Assembly (NCBI GenBank): GCA_017858255.1
Contig: JAFMBV010000030.1
Location: 1 to 34,661, forward strand
Length of the DNA: 34,661 bases
Origin: Bacteriovoracaceae bacterium
GTDB taxonomy: Bacteria; Bdellovibrionota; Bacteriovoracia; Bacteriovoracales; Bacteriovoracaceae
Reading direction: 5' to 3'
Every line of letters begins with the position of its first letter. Position 1 is the stretch's first letter. The position numbers and the translations under genes were made by a program. The notes under the pieces are model-generated. The model saw only the letters and a list, made by a program, of their open reading frames with translations. It did not search any database and was not told the DNA's origin. Below are positions 8,910-17,885 of this stretch, in pieces.

Positions 8910-10001
8910 TTGAATCTTTATAATCTTTTTAAAAGTGTTGCCTTTCAAATAGATCCTGAGACTGCTCATAATCAAAGCATGGCACTACTTTCACGTTTTC
9001 CTGAAAGTCTTGCTACCTTTTTAGGCGTTCATGAGAAATTATTAGAGAATGACTCGAGCCTTGATCTAAGTGTTAGTTTAAATGATGGCAATACCTGGTC
9101 ATTTCCTGTTGGGCTCGCCGCCGGTTTAGATAAGAATGCTGAGGCCATTAATTTTTTCTCAACAATTCCTTTTGGTGCGATTGAAGTTGGTACGGTTACA
9201 CCTAGACCTCAAGAAGGAAATCCAAAGCCTAGAATGTTTCGCTTGAAAGAAGAGGAGAGTCTTCTCAATCGTATGGGTTTTAATAATGAAGGCATGGATC
9301 AAGTGTTTCTTCATCTTAAAAAGGCAGATCGCCACGGAAAAGTTGTAGGGGTTAATTTAGGAAAAAATAAAACAACTCCTCAAGATAGTGCAGCTGAAGA
9401 TTACCGAGTTTTATTCAATAAATTTGCTCCAGTGGCGAGTTATTTAGTAATTAACGTTAGCTCCCCCAATACGCCTGGACTTAGGGACCTTCAAAGTATT
9501 TCTTCTTTAAAAGAAATATTTGAAGCATTACAAGATCTACGGCGTGAATATAGTGTTCCTCTCTATTTAAAAATCTCACCTGATCTAGCGTTGGAAGATT
9601 TACCGGCCATTGTGGAATTGGCCCAGGAGTTTAAGCTTTCAGGCTTAATTGCCACTAATACTACCATTCGCAAAGACTTAGGCGTGGGTGGAATCTCTGG
9701 TCGTTTATTACAAGAGAAAGGCCGACTTGTGCGAGAGAAGGTTTTGGAAGCTCTTGGACCAGATAGTGAATTAGAATTAATTGGAGTCGGTGGTATCACT
9801 ACTTTTAATGACCTCCTCGACTTTTGGCGCGCCGGTGGAAAGGTTTGTCAGATTTATACCGCCTTTATCTATCAAGGGCCGGGATTATTGTTAGATTGGC
9901 GCCAGCAAATGATTGACCTCATGAATAAAGGCCAAGTTAAAAACTTTGAGGAATTGAGAACCTTTATTCAAAAGGATTCCCCTTTGGCTCAGAGGTCCTA
10001 A
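8910..10001 (+). CDS. pyrD: quinone-dependent dihydroorotate dehydrogenase (class 2)
   Basis: This is the fourth step of pyrimidine synthesis, oxidising dihydroorotate with FMN and passing electrons to membrane quinone. The start is TTG at 8910, with AAGGA about seven bases upstream; the ATG at 8905 runs into a stop after two codons (ATG ACT TGA). Visible landmarks are the N-terminal amphipathic helix typical of class 2 (DPETAHNQSM), PVGLAAGLDKN, GTVTPRPQEGNPKPR, NRMGFNN, the FMN/substrate loop INVSSPNTPGLR with Ser185 as the class 2 catalytic base, and IGVGGI near the phosphate site. At 363 residues it is slightly longer than usual. The last base of its TAA is the first base of the next ATG, so the following membrane protein is translationally coupled. 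Confidence 0.97.
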   Translation: MNLYNLFKSVAFQIDPETAHNQSMALLSRFPESLATFLGVHEKLLENDSSLDLSVSLNDGNTWSFPVGLAAGLDKNAEAINFFSTIPFGAIEVGTVTPRPQEGNPKPRMFRLKEEESLLNRMGFNNEGMDQVFLHLKKADRHGKVVGVNLGKNKTTPQDSAAEDYRVLFNKFAPVASYLVINVSSPNTPGLRDLQSISSLKEIFEALQDLRREYSVPLYLKISPDLALEDLPAIVELAQEFKLSGLIATNTTIRKDLGVGGISGRLLQEKGRLVREKVLEALGPDSELELIGVGGITTFNDLLDFWRAGGKVCQIYTAFIYQGPGLLLDWRQQMIDLMNKGQVKNFEELRTFIQKDSPLAQRS

Positions 10002-12094
10002 TGATTCTAAAGGCCTTTCTCACAAGTCTAATCCCTTGGCCTTTCTTACTTATCTTAAATTTTCTTTTTTTTCATTTAAATGCTGCTGAATTTTCAGGCT
10101 TAATTTTTTGGTACTATCTGATAACAGTTCTCGGTCTACTGGTATTTCCTGTCACTAAAGAATGTTTTAAGAACCTAAAAGATGGCGGTTATGGTCTGAC
10201 TAAAACTCTTTCTCTTTTGGGTCTTTTCTATGTCAATTGGCTTGGCACTAGCGTTAACGTCATGACATTTTCTGGGCCATCCTTATCTATAACCCTATTG
10301 TTATTACTATTAGGGACTAATTTTTTGATGAAAAAGGAAAATGATCTTCCTGATCTTATGGCCCAATACTCAAATCATATCTTGAAGATCGAATTTCTCT
10401 TTCTCTTTTTCTTTTGTCTCTATCTTTGTCTTTATAGTCTTCACCCAGAACTTTATTGGGGTGAAAAACCAATGGACTTCACGATCTTTAACTTTAGTTT
10501 GAGGAACGAAACATTACCGCTGAATGACCCGTGGTTCGCAGGCGAACCTATGAAATATTATTACTGGGGCTATACTTTCTTTACAGGTCTTACAAAAATG
10601 ACGGGAGCGAGTGGAGAGCTAGGCTATGCTCTTTCATTGGCAACATTACCAGCTTTGATGGCGAGCTCTCTCTATACACTCTTCCTTTATTTGGGAAAAA
10701 AACGTTGGCTGGCATTTTTTGGGGCGCTCTTAATTCCTCTGGCAAGTAACTTTAAGGCCTTCTCTAGTATTGTTTTTGGAGACGCAAAGTTTGATATCTA
10801 TTACTTTTGGTCTAGCACGAGGGTATTTAAAAATATGGCCTTCGCAGAGTACCCAAGTTGGTCCTTTCTCTTTGCTGACCTTCATCCCCATGTGATGAGT
10901 TATCCATTTGTAATTCTCTTAATTACTTGTCTTATCTATGGTCTACATGAAGTATGGCCAAAATTTGATATTAAGAAACATAAGCTCTTTTTCCTCTTCC
11001 ACGCTATTTCTTATGGCGCTCTTTTGGGAATAAATGGATGGGACTTTGTTATTTACGGCCTTTTTAATGGCCTCTTTTTTCTTTTGACCTTTCAGAACTT
11101 GAAGAGACCAAAGGTGTGGGGAATGTTCTTCTTAGTTCACCTTGCAGGGATATTATTATTCCTTCCGATGCTCTTAACTCTCATGGGCGGAGTGAAAACA
11201 AAATGGGGACCCTGGTTAAGTGATACAAACTCCCTTTGGGCCCACTTTGAACATCATGGTTTGTGGTGGCTAATTTGTTTTGTGATGATCTTTCCAGTCT
11301 ACTTCCTTCATCGTAAATCGTTAAAATGGCGAGTTGTTTTGCAATCTCTTGGCTTTCGTTTCTTTGCTTGCTCTCTTATTATTGGGCTTCTTGCAGAATT
11401 CTTTGTTTTTAATGATCGTGTAAATACCATTTTTAAAGTATTTAATAACATATATATTTGGGGAGGGATTGCAACGGTTATCTCACTACGCTATTTTAAA
11501 TTTTATCTAAGACGCAACACTCTCATTCCTTTTGCCATAGGTGCTATTATCCTTATCAATGCTTCTGTGCTGGGGACCATCTTTAATATATTGGCAGTTA
11601 CAAGTTATCGTCCATTTGGTTCGCGAAGCTATGGCCTAAGAGGAAGTGCTTATTTAGAAAAGACAAGTCCTGGCGACTTTGCGGTTATTAGCTGGATTAA
11701 AAAGAATATAAAAGGAACACCTGTTCTTCTTGAGCGCTATTCCCATAGTTTTGATCACACTGCCACAAGAATTTCTATGCATACTGGCGTACCGACTTAT
11801 CTTGGCTGGGATAACCATGTTTATTTAAGAGGAAGAAGTTGGTCTGCTATCAATCAAAGAAAACGGGATATTGATTATATTTTTAATAGTAATGACCCAA
11901 TCAAGGTCTATGAAATGATGAGAAAGAAAAGTATTCATTTTTTAGTTGTCGGAAATTTAGAGAGGAAATACTATTCTCATGAGAGTCTTGAGAAGTTTAA
12001 GCAATATAAGGACATATTTAAACCCTTAGTCGTCAAAGGGGCGACGACTCTATATGGGGTCGGTCTTTATGATGAGTACTTGGTTAATAAATAG
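10001..12094 (+). CDS. DUF2298-family multi-spanning membrane protein
   Basis: This 697-residue protein is dominated by hydrophobic segments (more than ten predicted spans). Two blocks match the DUF2298 (Chlor_Arch_YYY) family: EKPMDF at 155-160 continuing to NDPWFAGEPMKYYYWGY (175-191), and the block SWSFLFADLHPHVMSYPF, the family's 'fLf.DLHpH..alPf' motif. A soluble C-terminal part (from about residue 560: TSPGDFAVISWIKKNIKGTP) resembles the periplasmic tail of GT-C-type glycosyltransferases, and the Asp/His motifs fit that fold. The family is mostly known from Chloroflexi and archaea and has no firm function. A polyprenyl-linked sugar transferase is a reasonable inference. It overlaps the pyrD stop by 1 bp. 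Confidence 0.88.
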   Translation: MILKAFLTSLIPWPFLLILNFLFFHLNAAEFSGLIFWYYLITVLGLLVFPVTKECFKNLKDGGYGLTKTLSLLGLFYVNWLGTSVNVMTFSGPSLSITLLLLLLGTNFLMKKENDLPDLMAQYSNHILKIEFLFLFFFCLYLCLYSLHPELYWGEKPMDFTIFNFSLRNETLPLNDPWFAGEPMKYYYWGYTFFTGLTKMTGASGELGYALSLATLPALMASSLYTLFLYLGKKRWLAFFGALLIPLASNFKAFSSIVFGDAKFDIYYFWSSTRVFKNMAFAEYPSWSFLFADLHPHVMSYPFVILLITCLIYGLHEVWPKFDIKKHKLFFLFHAISYGALLGINGWDFVIYGLFNGLFFLLTFQNLKRPKVWGMFFLVHLAGILLFLPMLLTLMGGVKTKWGPWLSDTNSLWAHFEHHGLWWLICFVMIFPVYFLHRKSLKWRVVLQSLGFRFFACSLIIGLLAEFFVFNDRVNTIFKVFNNIYIWGGIATVISLRYFKFYLRRNTLIPFAIGAIILINASVLGTIFNILAVTSYRPFGSRSYGLRGSAYLEKTSPGDFAVISWIKKNIKGTPVLLERYSHSFDHTATRISMHTGVPTYLGWDNHVYLRGRSWSAINQRKRDIDYIFNSNDPIKVYEMMRKKSIHFLVVGNLERKYYSHESLEKFKQYKDIFKPLVVKGATTLYGVGLYDEYLVNK

Positions 12095-12121
12095 CATTAA
12101 TAATTTTTGAAAAGGTAAATT

Positions 12122-12694
12122 ATGAAACCATCAGACATTCCCTTTAATATGAATTTTTCTTTTGGAGATGACCTTCGAGAGGTACCAAAAGATTCTGAGC
12201 AAATGAGAAAAGGATTGGATTGGTTACAAGATAAAATTGTCGAACTCGCAGCTGATGAAGGTTCAAAGGCGGGAGTTATATTGTCTCAAATTGGTGGCTA
12301 TGCACGAATTATGGGAGATCTTAGCTTATCTGAGAAGTGTTATTTAGATGCTATAAAGGTCTTTGAAGAGTTAAAAAAGTCTGAGCAAGTTTTTGCGATG
12401 AAGTTGCGATTGGCGATTGTTTTTCAATACAAAGGTAATTTTACGAAGTCATCTGAGATTTACACCAAGTGTATAGAATTGACTCGTACCTCGAAATCAT
12501 CAGCTGTGCAGAGCTATCTAGATTTTGCTCTCCACCATTTTGGTAAACAAAAATTTGAACAAGGCTTCTACAGTGAGGCATTAGACCTTTTCATGGAGGC
12601 CTATGAACTTCGTATCATTAAAGGGGATCTGAGTTTAATTTCTTCGACTGAGCTTGCTGTTAATAAAACTAAAGAGAAGCTTGAACAAAGTTAA
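12122..12694 (+). CDS. small tetratricopeptide-repeat protein
   Basis: This 190-residue protein starts at an ATG behind AAAAGGT. It has no signal peptide or membrane span, so it is probably cytoplasmic. Helix-turn-helix pairs with TPR spacing are visible: GGYARIMGDLSLSEKCYLDA, then LRLAIVFQYKGNFTKSSEIY and DFALHHFGKQKFEQGFYSEA. The usual Gly/Ala/Tyr positions are mostly kept. TPRs bind protein partners; the partner is not evident. It is the last gene of the plus-strand run, 27 bp after the DUF2298 gene, and its stop overlaps the convergent queC stop by 4 bp. Confidence 0.8.
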   Translation: MKPSDIPFNMNFSFGDDLREVPKDSEQMRKGLDWLQDKIVELAADEGSKAGVILSQIGGYARIMGDLSLSEKCYLDAIKVFEELKKSEQVFAMKLRLAIVFQYKGNFTKSSEIYTKCIELTRTSKSSAVQSYLDFALHHFGKQKFEQGFYSEALDLFMEAYELRIIKGDLSLISSTELAVNKTKEKLEQS

Positions 12695-13395
12695 TCGTAG
12701 CTAGGACGCTCTTTATAGGGAATAGGATCTTCTAGCCCAGCTCTCGTAAATCCGCGCAAGCGAAGGGCGCAAGAATCGCAAACACCACAGGCAACATCAC
12801 CGCGTTCATAGCAAGACCAACTCGATTCAATAGGAGCTTTCAATTCGACGGCTTTTTGAACAATTTCACTCTTCTTCATTGCAATTACAGGCGTGATAAC
12901 TTCAATGATGCCGTCTTTCGTGCCTTCTTTAATGAGGTTATTTAGGGCCTTGTAATAGCTTGGTCTACAATCTGGGTATCCTGAGCTGTCTTCTTCTACG
13001 GCACCGATAAATATTTTAGTTGCACCAATAACTTCGGCCCAACTCACGGCCATTGCTACAATATGAGTATTTCTAAAAGGAACATAGGAGTCGGGGATAT
13101 CATCAGAGTCCCCTTGATATTTTTTTACTGTAATCTTGTCATCTGTTAAGGAGCTTCCTCCAATTTGTTTGAGAAAACTAACATCGATGATTTTTCTTCG
13201 GTGGGTAGGAACATTATAGAAATCGGCAATTTTATGAAAACATTCCAGTTCTTTCTCTTCTGTTTTTTGACCATAGTTGAGATGCAAGAAGGCCAGCTCT
13301 TCATGGGCATCATTGGCAATGGCTGCGGTGACAAGAGAGTCCATTCCTCCACTTACGAGGACAACTGCGAGTTCTTTAATTTTTGGTGTCGTCAT
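12691..13395 (-). CDS. queC: 7-cyano-7-deazaguanine synthase (QueC)
   Basis: This enzyme converts 7-carboxy-7-deazaguanine to preQ0 with ATP and ammonia, in queuosine biosynthesis. The PP-loop ATPase motif SGGMDS is at residues 15-20. The zinc site is Cys195, Cys203, Cys206 and Cys209 in CYERGDVACGVCDSC. LNYGQK and PFRNTHIVAMAVSWAE are also typical. At 234 residues it is the usual length. Its ATG overlaps the TGA of the upstream phosphoglucomutase gene (ATGA), implying coupled translation. The partner enzyme QueG lies about 17 kb away in the same window; no other que genes are present here. Confidence 0.96.
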   Translation of the reverse strand: MTTPKIKELAVVLVSGGMDSLVTAAIANDAHEELAFLHLNYGQKTEEKELECFHKIADFYNVPTHRRKIIDVSFLKQIGGSSLTDDKITVKKYQGDSDDIPDSYVPFRNTHIVAMAVSWAEVIGATKIFIGAVEEDSSGYPDCRPSYYKALNNLIKEGTKDGIIEVITPVIAMKKSEIVQKAVELKAPIESSWSCYERGDVACGVCDSCALRLRGFTRAGLEDPIPYKERPSYD

Positions 13396-15149
13396 GCTTT
13401 TTCAGCCCAATCCTTTATGAACGCCACAAACTTATCTGAAAGTTCATAGGCCTTCTTCTTCTTAGAGTCGAGGTCGCCCTCATTTTCTTGAATCATGATA
13501 TAAAATTTTATTTTTGGCTCTGTTCCTGAAGGTCTAAGGAAAAGCTTATTACCATTGGTAAAATTAAAGCCAAGTACATTACTCTTTATAAAATCTAAAG
13601 GCTTACTCGTGCCTTCTCTAAAATCTCTAATGGTGCTCTCTTTATAATCAGATAATGACCCAATTGTTTGGCCAACAATTTCTAAAGCATGAAAGGCCCT
13701 AAAGCTTTCCATAATTCGATTGATTTTATCAGCTCCTTCTTTGCCATAGTAATTAATGCTTAGAAGGTTTTCGTGAGAAAAGCCATACTCTTTGTAGATT
13801 TCATCGAGGGCCTCAATTAGATCCATTCCCTTTAATTTATAATGGAGAGCAATTTCACTTAAAAGAGCAACCGAGGCCACTCCGTCTTTATCGCGAACAT
13901 TGCGGTGATTTAAATAGCCAAAGCTTTCTTCAGTTCCAAATATAAAAGTTCTATTTGGTTCCTCTTGCTCTATTTCATTGACTCGGCCACAAATCCATTT
14001 GAAACCAGTAAGAGTATCTTCGCCAGTGACCCCAAAAGAGGCGGCAATTTTAGTTTGAAGATCTGTGGTGACAATTGTCTTAACAAAGTAGGGGTCCTTG
14101 GGCATTTTTCCCTGGGCCTTGTATTGTGAACAAGTGTAGTGAAGCATCAAAATACCAATTTGGTTACCATTGATGTATTTGACTTCGTTATCATGAATAA
14201 GGGCAATACCTACACGGTCGGTATCTGGGTCGGTACCCAAGGCGATATCGGCGCCTTCCTTTTTCATGAGATTTACGGCCAACTCTAAAGCTTCTGCATT
14301 TTCTGGATTGGGAGAACTCACTGTAGGGAAGTTTCCATCGGGAGCTTGTTGCTCTGGAACAGAGAGAATATTTGTAAGGCCTAGGTCCTTAAGGGCCCTG
14401 CTACAAGGTGCCCAGCCTGTACCATGGAGAGCAGTGTAGACAATTTTTAATTTATCACCATTCGCTTGGGTTTCTTTTAAACCGAGAGAGTTTTCTTTAA
14501 TGGCCTCATAATAATGCTTCTCAGTTTCTTCACCAATCCACTTTATTTTTCCCTCTTTAATTCCCTCGTCGAAATCCATAGTAGGGATGGAACCATAGTC
14601 TGTGATGGCGTTGAACTTATCGATGATCATGCCATCGTGAGGAGGGGTGACTTGTGCACCGTCGCGCCAAAATACTTTGTAGCCATTATATTCGGGAGGA
14701 TTGTGACTTGCTGTCACCATCACACCTGCATTGCAATTGTTGTGGCGAATAGCAAATGAAACCAGGGGCACAGGGTTGAGCCTCTCAAAAATAAGGGCCT
14801 CAATTCCATTGGCCGCAAAAACTCCAGCTGCTTCTTTTGCGAATTCAAAAGAGAAGTTTCTTGAATCATAGCTTATGGCCACGCTAGGAGAGTCTTTTGC
14901 CGTGGCGAGAACAACCAGGGACAGAGCATGGGTTGCTTTTCTAATATTATATTTATTGAGGCGATAGGTTCCTTGTCCAAGAATCGCACGCATTCCACCG
15001 GTACCAAACTCAAGGTCACGATAAAAGCGCTCCTCAATTTCCGCTTCATTATTATTATCAATTAAGGTCTGGATCTCCTGGCGGGAGTCCTTATCAAATG
15101 CTGGGTTGTTGGCCCATGCCTTGGCCCTTTCAAGACTATTTTGTGTCAT
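13392..15149 (-). CDS. phosphoglucomutase/phosphomannomutase, alpha-D-phosphohexomutase family
   Basis: This 585-residue enzyme interconverts hexose 1- and 6-phosphates through a phosphoserine. The phosphoserine loop is TASHNPP with Ser148. The Mg2+ loop is GTDPDTDR with Asp307, Asp309 and Asp311. The sugar-binding loop is GTEESFGY (405-412) and the phosphate-binding loop near residue 545 is RPSGTEPK. The N-terminal LEFGTGGMR and the total length fit the PGM2/PgcA-like group rather than the shorter GlmM/ManB type. The exact sugar cannot be read from sequence. It is the first gene of a two-gene minus-strand unit with queC. Confidence 0.94.
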   Translation of the reverse strand: MTQNSLERAKAWANNPAFDKDSRQEIQTLIDNNNEAEIEERFYRDLEFGTGGMRAILGQGTYRLNKYNIRKATHALSLVVLATAKDSPSVAISYDSRNFSFEFAKEAAGVFAANGIEALIFERLNPVPLVSFAIRHNNCNAGVMVTASHNPPEYNGYKVFWRDGAQVTPPHDGMIIDKFNAITDYGSIPTMDFDEGIKEGKIKWIGEETEKHYYEAIKENSLGLKETQANGDKLKIVYTALHGTGWAPCSRALKDLGLTNILSVPEQQAPDGNFPTVSSPNPENAEALELAVNLMKKEGADIALGTDPDTDRVGIALIHDNEVKYINGNQIGILMLHYTCSQYKAQGKMPKDPYFVKTIVTTDLQTKIAASFGVTGEDTLTGFKWICGRVNEIEQEEPNRTFIFGTEESFGYLNHRNVRDKDGVASVALLSEIALHYKLKGMDLIEALDEIYKEYGFSHENLLSINYYGKEGADKINRIMESFRAFHALEIVGQTIGSLSDYKESTIRDFREGTSKPLDFIKSNVLGFNFTNGNKLFLRPSGTEPKIKFYIMIQENEGDLDSKKKKAYELSDKFVAFIKDWAEKA

Positions 15150-15189
15150 TTTTGACTCCTAACGTAAGACTCTTAAAAGCTTTGGGCCC

Positions 15190-15218
15190 ATAATGGCAAA
15201 AGCGCTCTATTTAGGCAA
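15190..15218 (-). promoter_or_regulatory. candidate promoter for pgm-queC
   Basis: On the minus strand, TTGCCT and CATTAT are separated by 17 bp, about 40 bp upstream of the pgm start. Each hexamer matches consensus at four of six positions, so the call is tentative. Confidence 0.35.
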
Positions 15219-15364
15219 TAACTGCTATGGCCTGATAAGGATCAAGATTTAGTTTTGTTGAGGCCTTGTTTGATAAAAAAAGTTGGATACCTCTCGAAAA
15301 CCTGTTAAAAATAGCTTATAAAGACTTAGAATTTATGAAAATACTCAAAGATATAAGGTGAAAT

Positions 15365-15613
15365 ATGGCCAATCCAAGTATGAAACACCCAAAAAATATT
15401 CCAGGTAAGTTCTATTGTACGGACCCCGATGATGACAATGGAGAAGGGTGTATTGCTTGTAACGTCTGTTATACAGGGGCTCCTGAATTCTATGCTGAGG
15501 ATGAAGATGGTAATGCCTATGTAATTAAGCAGCCTGAAAGTGCTGAAGATATTGAGCTTTGCATGGAACAGCTTGAAGCTTGCCCGGTTGGTTCCATTGG
15601 TAACGACGGGTAA
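15365..15613 (+). CDS. small acidic [4Fe-4S] ferredoxin
   Basis: This 82-residue soluble electron carrier starts at an ATG behind AAGGTG. Cys29, Cys32 and Cys35 (CIACNVC) plus Cys73 (ACPVGSI) give a standard single-cluster pattern, with the 'aPEfy' segment between them typical of monocluster ferredoxins. Cys18 and Cys66 are extra and could form a disulfide, as in some single-cluster ferredoxins. The chain is strongly acidic (DPDDDNGEG, AEDEDGN), as expected for docking to basic partner enzymes. It is monocistronic with its own terminator, divergent from pgm-queC. The redox partner is unknown. Confidence 0.93.
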   Translation: MANPSMKHPKNIPGKFYCTDPDDDNGEGCIACNVCYTGAPEFYAEDEDGNAYVIKQPESAEDIELCMEQLEACPVGSIGNDG

Positions 15614-15645
15614 CCAAAATTTTCCAATAAAGAATTCTAAAAAGT

Positions 15646-15680
15646 AAAAACCCTCTTATTTTTATGGAGGGTTTTTTTTT
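15646..15680 (+). terminator. intrinsic terminator after the ferredoxin gene
   Basis: AAAAACCCTC (15646-15655) pairs with GAGGGTTTTT (15667-15676) around an 11-nt loop, and the T-tract continues to 15680. The A-tract on the left could make it work in both directions. Confidence 0.88.
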
Positions 15681-15766
15681 GGCGACTTTATCTTTGTGCC
15701 CCACGCCAGTTCTTGTTATTATAATTCCATATAAGAAATTTATTTCCTTACGGAGAGAGGAGAATC

Positions 15767-17089
15767 ATGGAGTACACAACAGTCGAGCTGATCGGGACGA
15801 TTTTATTTGCCCTAGCAGTTATCCATACCTTTATTGTTGCCAAATTTCAGAAAATGGCCCACCACTACCCAGAAGGGTCCATTGGAGAGAACTTCTTTCA
15901 TTTCTTGGGAGAAGTAGAAGTAGTTTTTGGGCTTTGGGCCGCTATTTTTCTAATCTTTAGATCCTCTATTGAGGGATTTGTCGTCTATGATGACAGTCAT
16001 CATGTTGTTGGCGGAGCCCTTCATTACTTAGAAGGCTTGAACTTTACAGAACCTGCCTTTGTTTTTGTCATTATGTGCATGGCCGGTACTAGACCGGTAA
16101 TTATGCTGGCTGAAAAGATGATTATGATAGCAGCGAAGGTACTACCTTTCCCAGGTAAGATGGCCTTTTACGTATCGGCCCTTATTCTTGGTCCGGTTCT
16201 TGGAAGTTTTATCACTGAGCCTGCGGCCATGACTGTTACTGCGCTAATCCTTCTTGATTACTTCTACTCGGGAGAGATGACCCCCAAGTTTAAGTACGCT
16301 ACTTTAGGACTTCTGTTTGTGAATGTTTCAATAGGTGGAACACTGTCTCACTTTGCAGCTCCTCCTGTTTTAATGGTGGCGAGTAAATGGCATTGGGGCT
16401 TTATGCATATGCTGACAAACTTTGGTTATAAGTCTGTTATTGCGATCGTTATCTCCACTCTCGTTGTTGCCTTTATGTTTAAAAAAGAGCTGTCAGGCGA
16501 ATTAGAAATAAAGCAAAAACACGATAACTTTATGATCCCAACTTGGTGGATGACTCTTATTCATCTTATCTTCTTGGCCTTAGTTGTTTATACAGCTCAC
16601 CATATGGTTTTCTTTATGGCGCTCTTTCTCTTTTTCTTGGGCTTTGCCACAGTTACACAAGAATACCAAGATTCTATTAAGCTAAAGGAATCCTTACTTG
16701 TAGGTTTCTTCCTCGGCGGTCTCGTGACCCTCGGTGGGGTACAAGCTTGGTGGCTACAGCCAATTCTTTCAACAATGCCAGATCTCCCACTCTTCTTCGG
16801 AGCTACAGGCCTAACGGCAATTACTGACAATGCGGCCTTGACCTACCTTGGCTCCTTAGTTGAGCTTACTGATTCTGCTAAATACAACCTTGTTGCAGGT
16901 GCGGTTGCCGGTGGTGGTTTAACTGTCATTGCCAACGCTCCAAACCCAGCTGGTTTCGGAATCCTAAAAGGAACCTTTGGCGAGAAGGGCATTAGTCCTT
17001 TGGGCCTTTTGGCTGGAGCTATTGGACCCACGATTATTGCCATGATTTGTTTGCAGGTGTTTGCAAGTCTTGGTGGTGGTGCCCACTGA
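15767..17089 (+). CDS. putative Na+/H+ antiporter, PF07399 type
   Basis: This 440-residue inner-membrane protein has about 11 hydrophobic spans. It starts at an ATG behind AGAGGAG. FHFLGEVEVVFGLWAAIF, LSHFAAPPVLMVASKWHWG, ITDNAALTYLGSL and GAVAGGGLTVIANAPNPAGF are characteristic of the PF07399 putative sodium/proton antiporter family in the ion-transporter superfamily. The Asp-Asn in ITDNAALTY and the inverted ANAPNP segment are plausible ion-coordinating re-entrant elements. The ion specificity is inferred from the family name and has not been shown broadly. The gene stands alone between two terminators. Confidence 0.9.
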   Translation: MEYTTVELIGTILFALAVIHTFIVAKFQKMAHHYPEGSIGENFFHFLGEVEVVFGLWAAIFLIFRSSIEGFVVYDDSHHVVGGALHYLEGLNFTEPAFVFVIMCMAGTRPVIMLAEKMIMIAAKVLPFPGKMAFYVSALILGPVLGSFITEPAAMTVTALILLDYFYSGEMTPKFKYATLGLLFVNVSIGGTLSHFAAPPVLMVASKWHWGFMHMLTNFGYKSVIAIVISTLVVAFMFKKELSGELEIKQKHDNFMIPTWWMTLIHLIFLALVVYTAHHMVFFMALFLFFLGFATVTQEYQDSIKLKESLLVGFFLGGLVTLGGVQAWWLQPILSTMPDLPLFFGATGLTAITDNAALTYLGSLVELTDSAKYNLVAGAVAGGGLTVIANAPNPAGFGILKGTFGEKGISPLGLLAGAIGPTIIAMICLQVFASLGGGAH

Positions 17090-17136
17090 GAGTAATTGTA
17101 GTCCGAGCTTCTTAATTATTTATAAGATCTTAATGG

Positions 17137-17164
17137 CCCTCCTTATTTAAGGAGGGTTTTTTTT
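17137..17164 (+). terminator. intrinsic terminator after the antiporter gene
   Basis: CCCTCCTT (17137-17144) and AAGGAGGG (17149-17156) enclose ATTT, followed by eight T residues. Confidence 0.92.
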
Positions 17165-17431
17165 CCTATTTTGTACTTCATTTAGAAGACCTAAGTCTCC
17201 AAGGTCCTTAACTAATCTATTAAAGACGTGTATTGATTCAAAATAATTCAGGAGGTTCTCATCCATTGGAGAAATGTAACGCAAATATTAGAGGGGGGGG
17301 AGGGACTTCAAAAATTGTAGTGATTTATATGAATAAAAAATTAAAGAATGAGTTGGAAGTTTTTATTCCAACCCAAAAGTATCGCCAAAATTTTGGCCAA
17401 TAAATGTAGGTTTTTAATAGTGGTTTTTTTA
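17165..17431 (+). other. intergenic region with hairpins and a G8 run, no gene seen
   Basis: Together with the antiporter terminator this forms a 342-bp gap. I see no credible coding frame. It contains an uninterrupted run of eight G (17293-17300), an inverted repeat GTTGGAA/TTCCAAC (17352-17358 and 17366-17372) and the perfect palindrome GCCAAAATTTTGGC (17384-17397). The hairpins lie just past the 3' end of the minus-strand gene at 17432 and may act in its termination, though no good T-tract follows them on that strand. Confidence 0.5.
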
Positions 17432-17803
17432 TTAGCGACGTACTCTGGCGTCAAGCAAGACACTCAGACTTTCGAAGCCACCCTTTTCTTGGCAGATATT
17501 TTCTTGAGTTTTAAATGAAAAATCCTTTCCACCAGAGATTCTCTTAGTGAGTAGATTTCCTGATTCCTGAGAGCCATCGTAGCAATTATAAACAATATCT
17601 GTGATAAGGACTCTGGCCTTCATTTTGTTTAAATTGAGGACTTTAAATTCAATGGAAGAGCCTTTTGCGATTTCAGAAGGCGAGTAAACTCTATAGGAGA
17701 AAACGACGTTGTTAATTGTTCCGAGAAATGTAAATTCACTCCAGTTCGCAAAGGAGGAAGAAGAGATAAGCACCAATATGATTGCAAAAAGCCAGTTACG
17801 CAT
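17432..17803 (-). CDS. small exported protein, function unknown
   Basis: This 123-residue protein has a clear Sec signal peptide (MRNWLFAIILVLISSSSFA). The mature part is about 104 residues, probably all-beta (FTFLGTINNVVFSYRVYSP, SIEFKVLNLNKMKARVLITD), with two cysteines (YNCYDG and ENICQEK) that could form one disulfide. It ends in Arg-Arg. The fold resembles small periplasmic beta-sandwich proteins in general terms only, and I do not recognise a family. It is preceded by a short gap after the ilvE terminator, so it is likely its own unit. Confidence 0.75.
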   Translation of the reverse strand: MRNWLFAIILVLISSSSFANWSEFTFLGTINNVVFSYRVYSPSEIAKGSSIEFKVLNLNKMKARVLITDIVYNCYDGSQESGNLLTKRISGGKDFSFKTQENICQEKGGFESLSVLLDARVRR

Positions 17804-17856
17804 AATTAAGCCTCCAAATTTATAACGATTCTAGGCTAATGGGGACTGGCGCGGAG

Positions 17857-17881
17857 ATAAAGAGGAGGCAAAAGCCTCCTC
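17857..17881 (-). terminator. terminator for ilvE
   Basis: GAGGAGGC/GCCTCCTC (17862-17869 and 17874-17881) with an AAAA loop lies immediately after the ilvE stop. Read on the minus strand it is followed by a short TTTAT tract. Confidence 0.8.
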
Positions 17882-17885
17882 ATTG

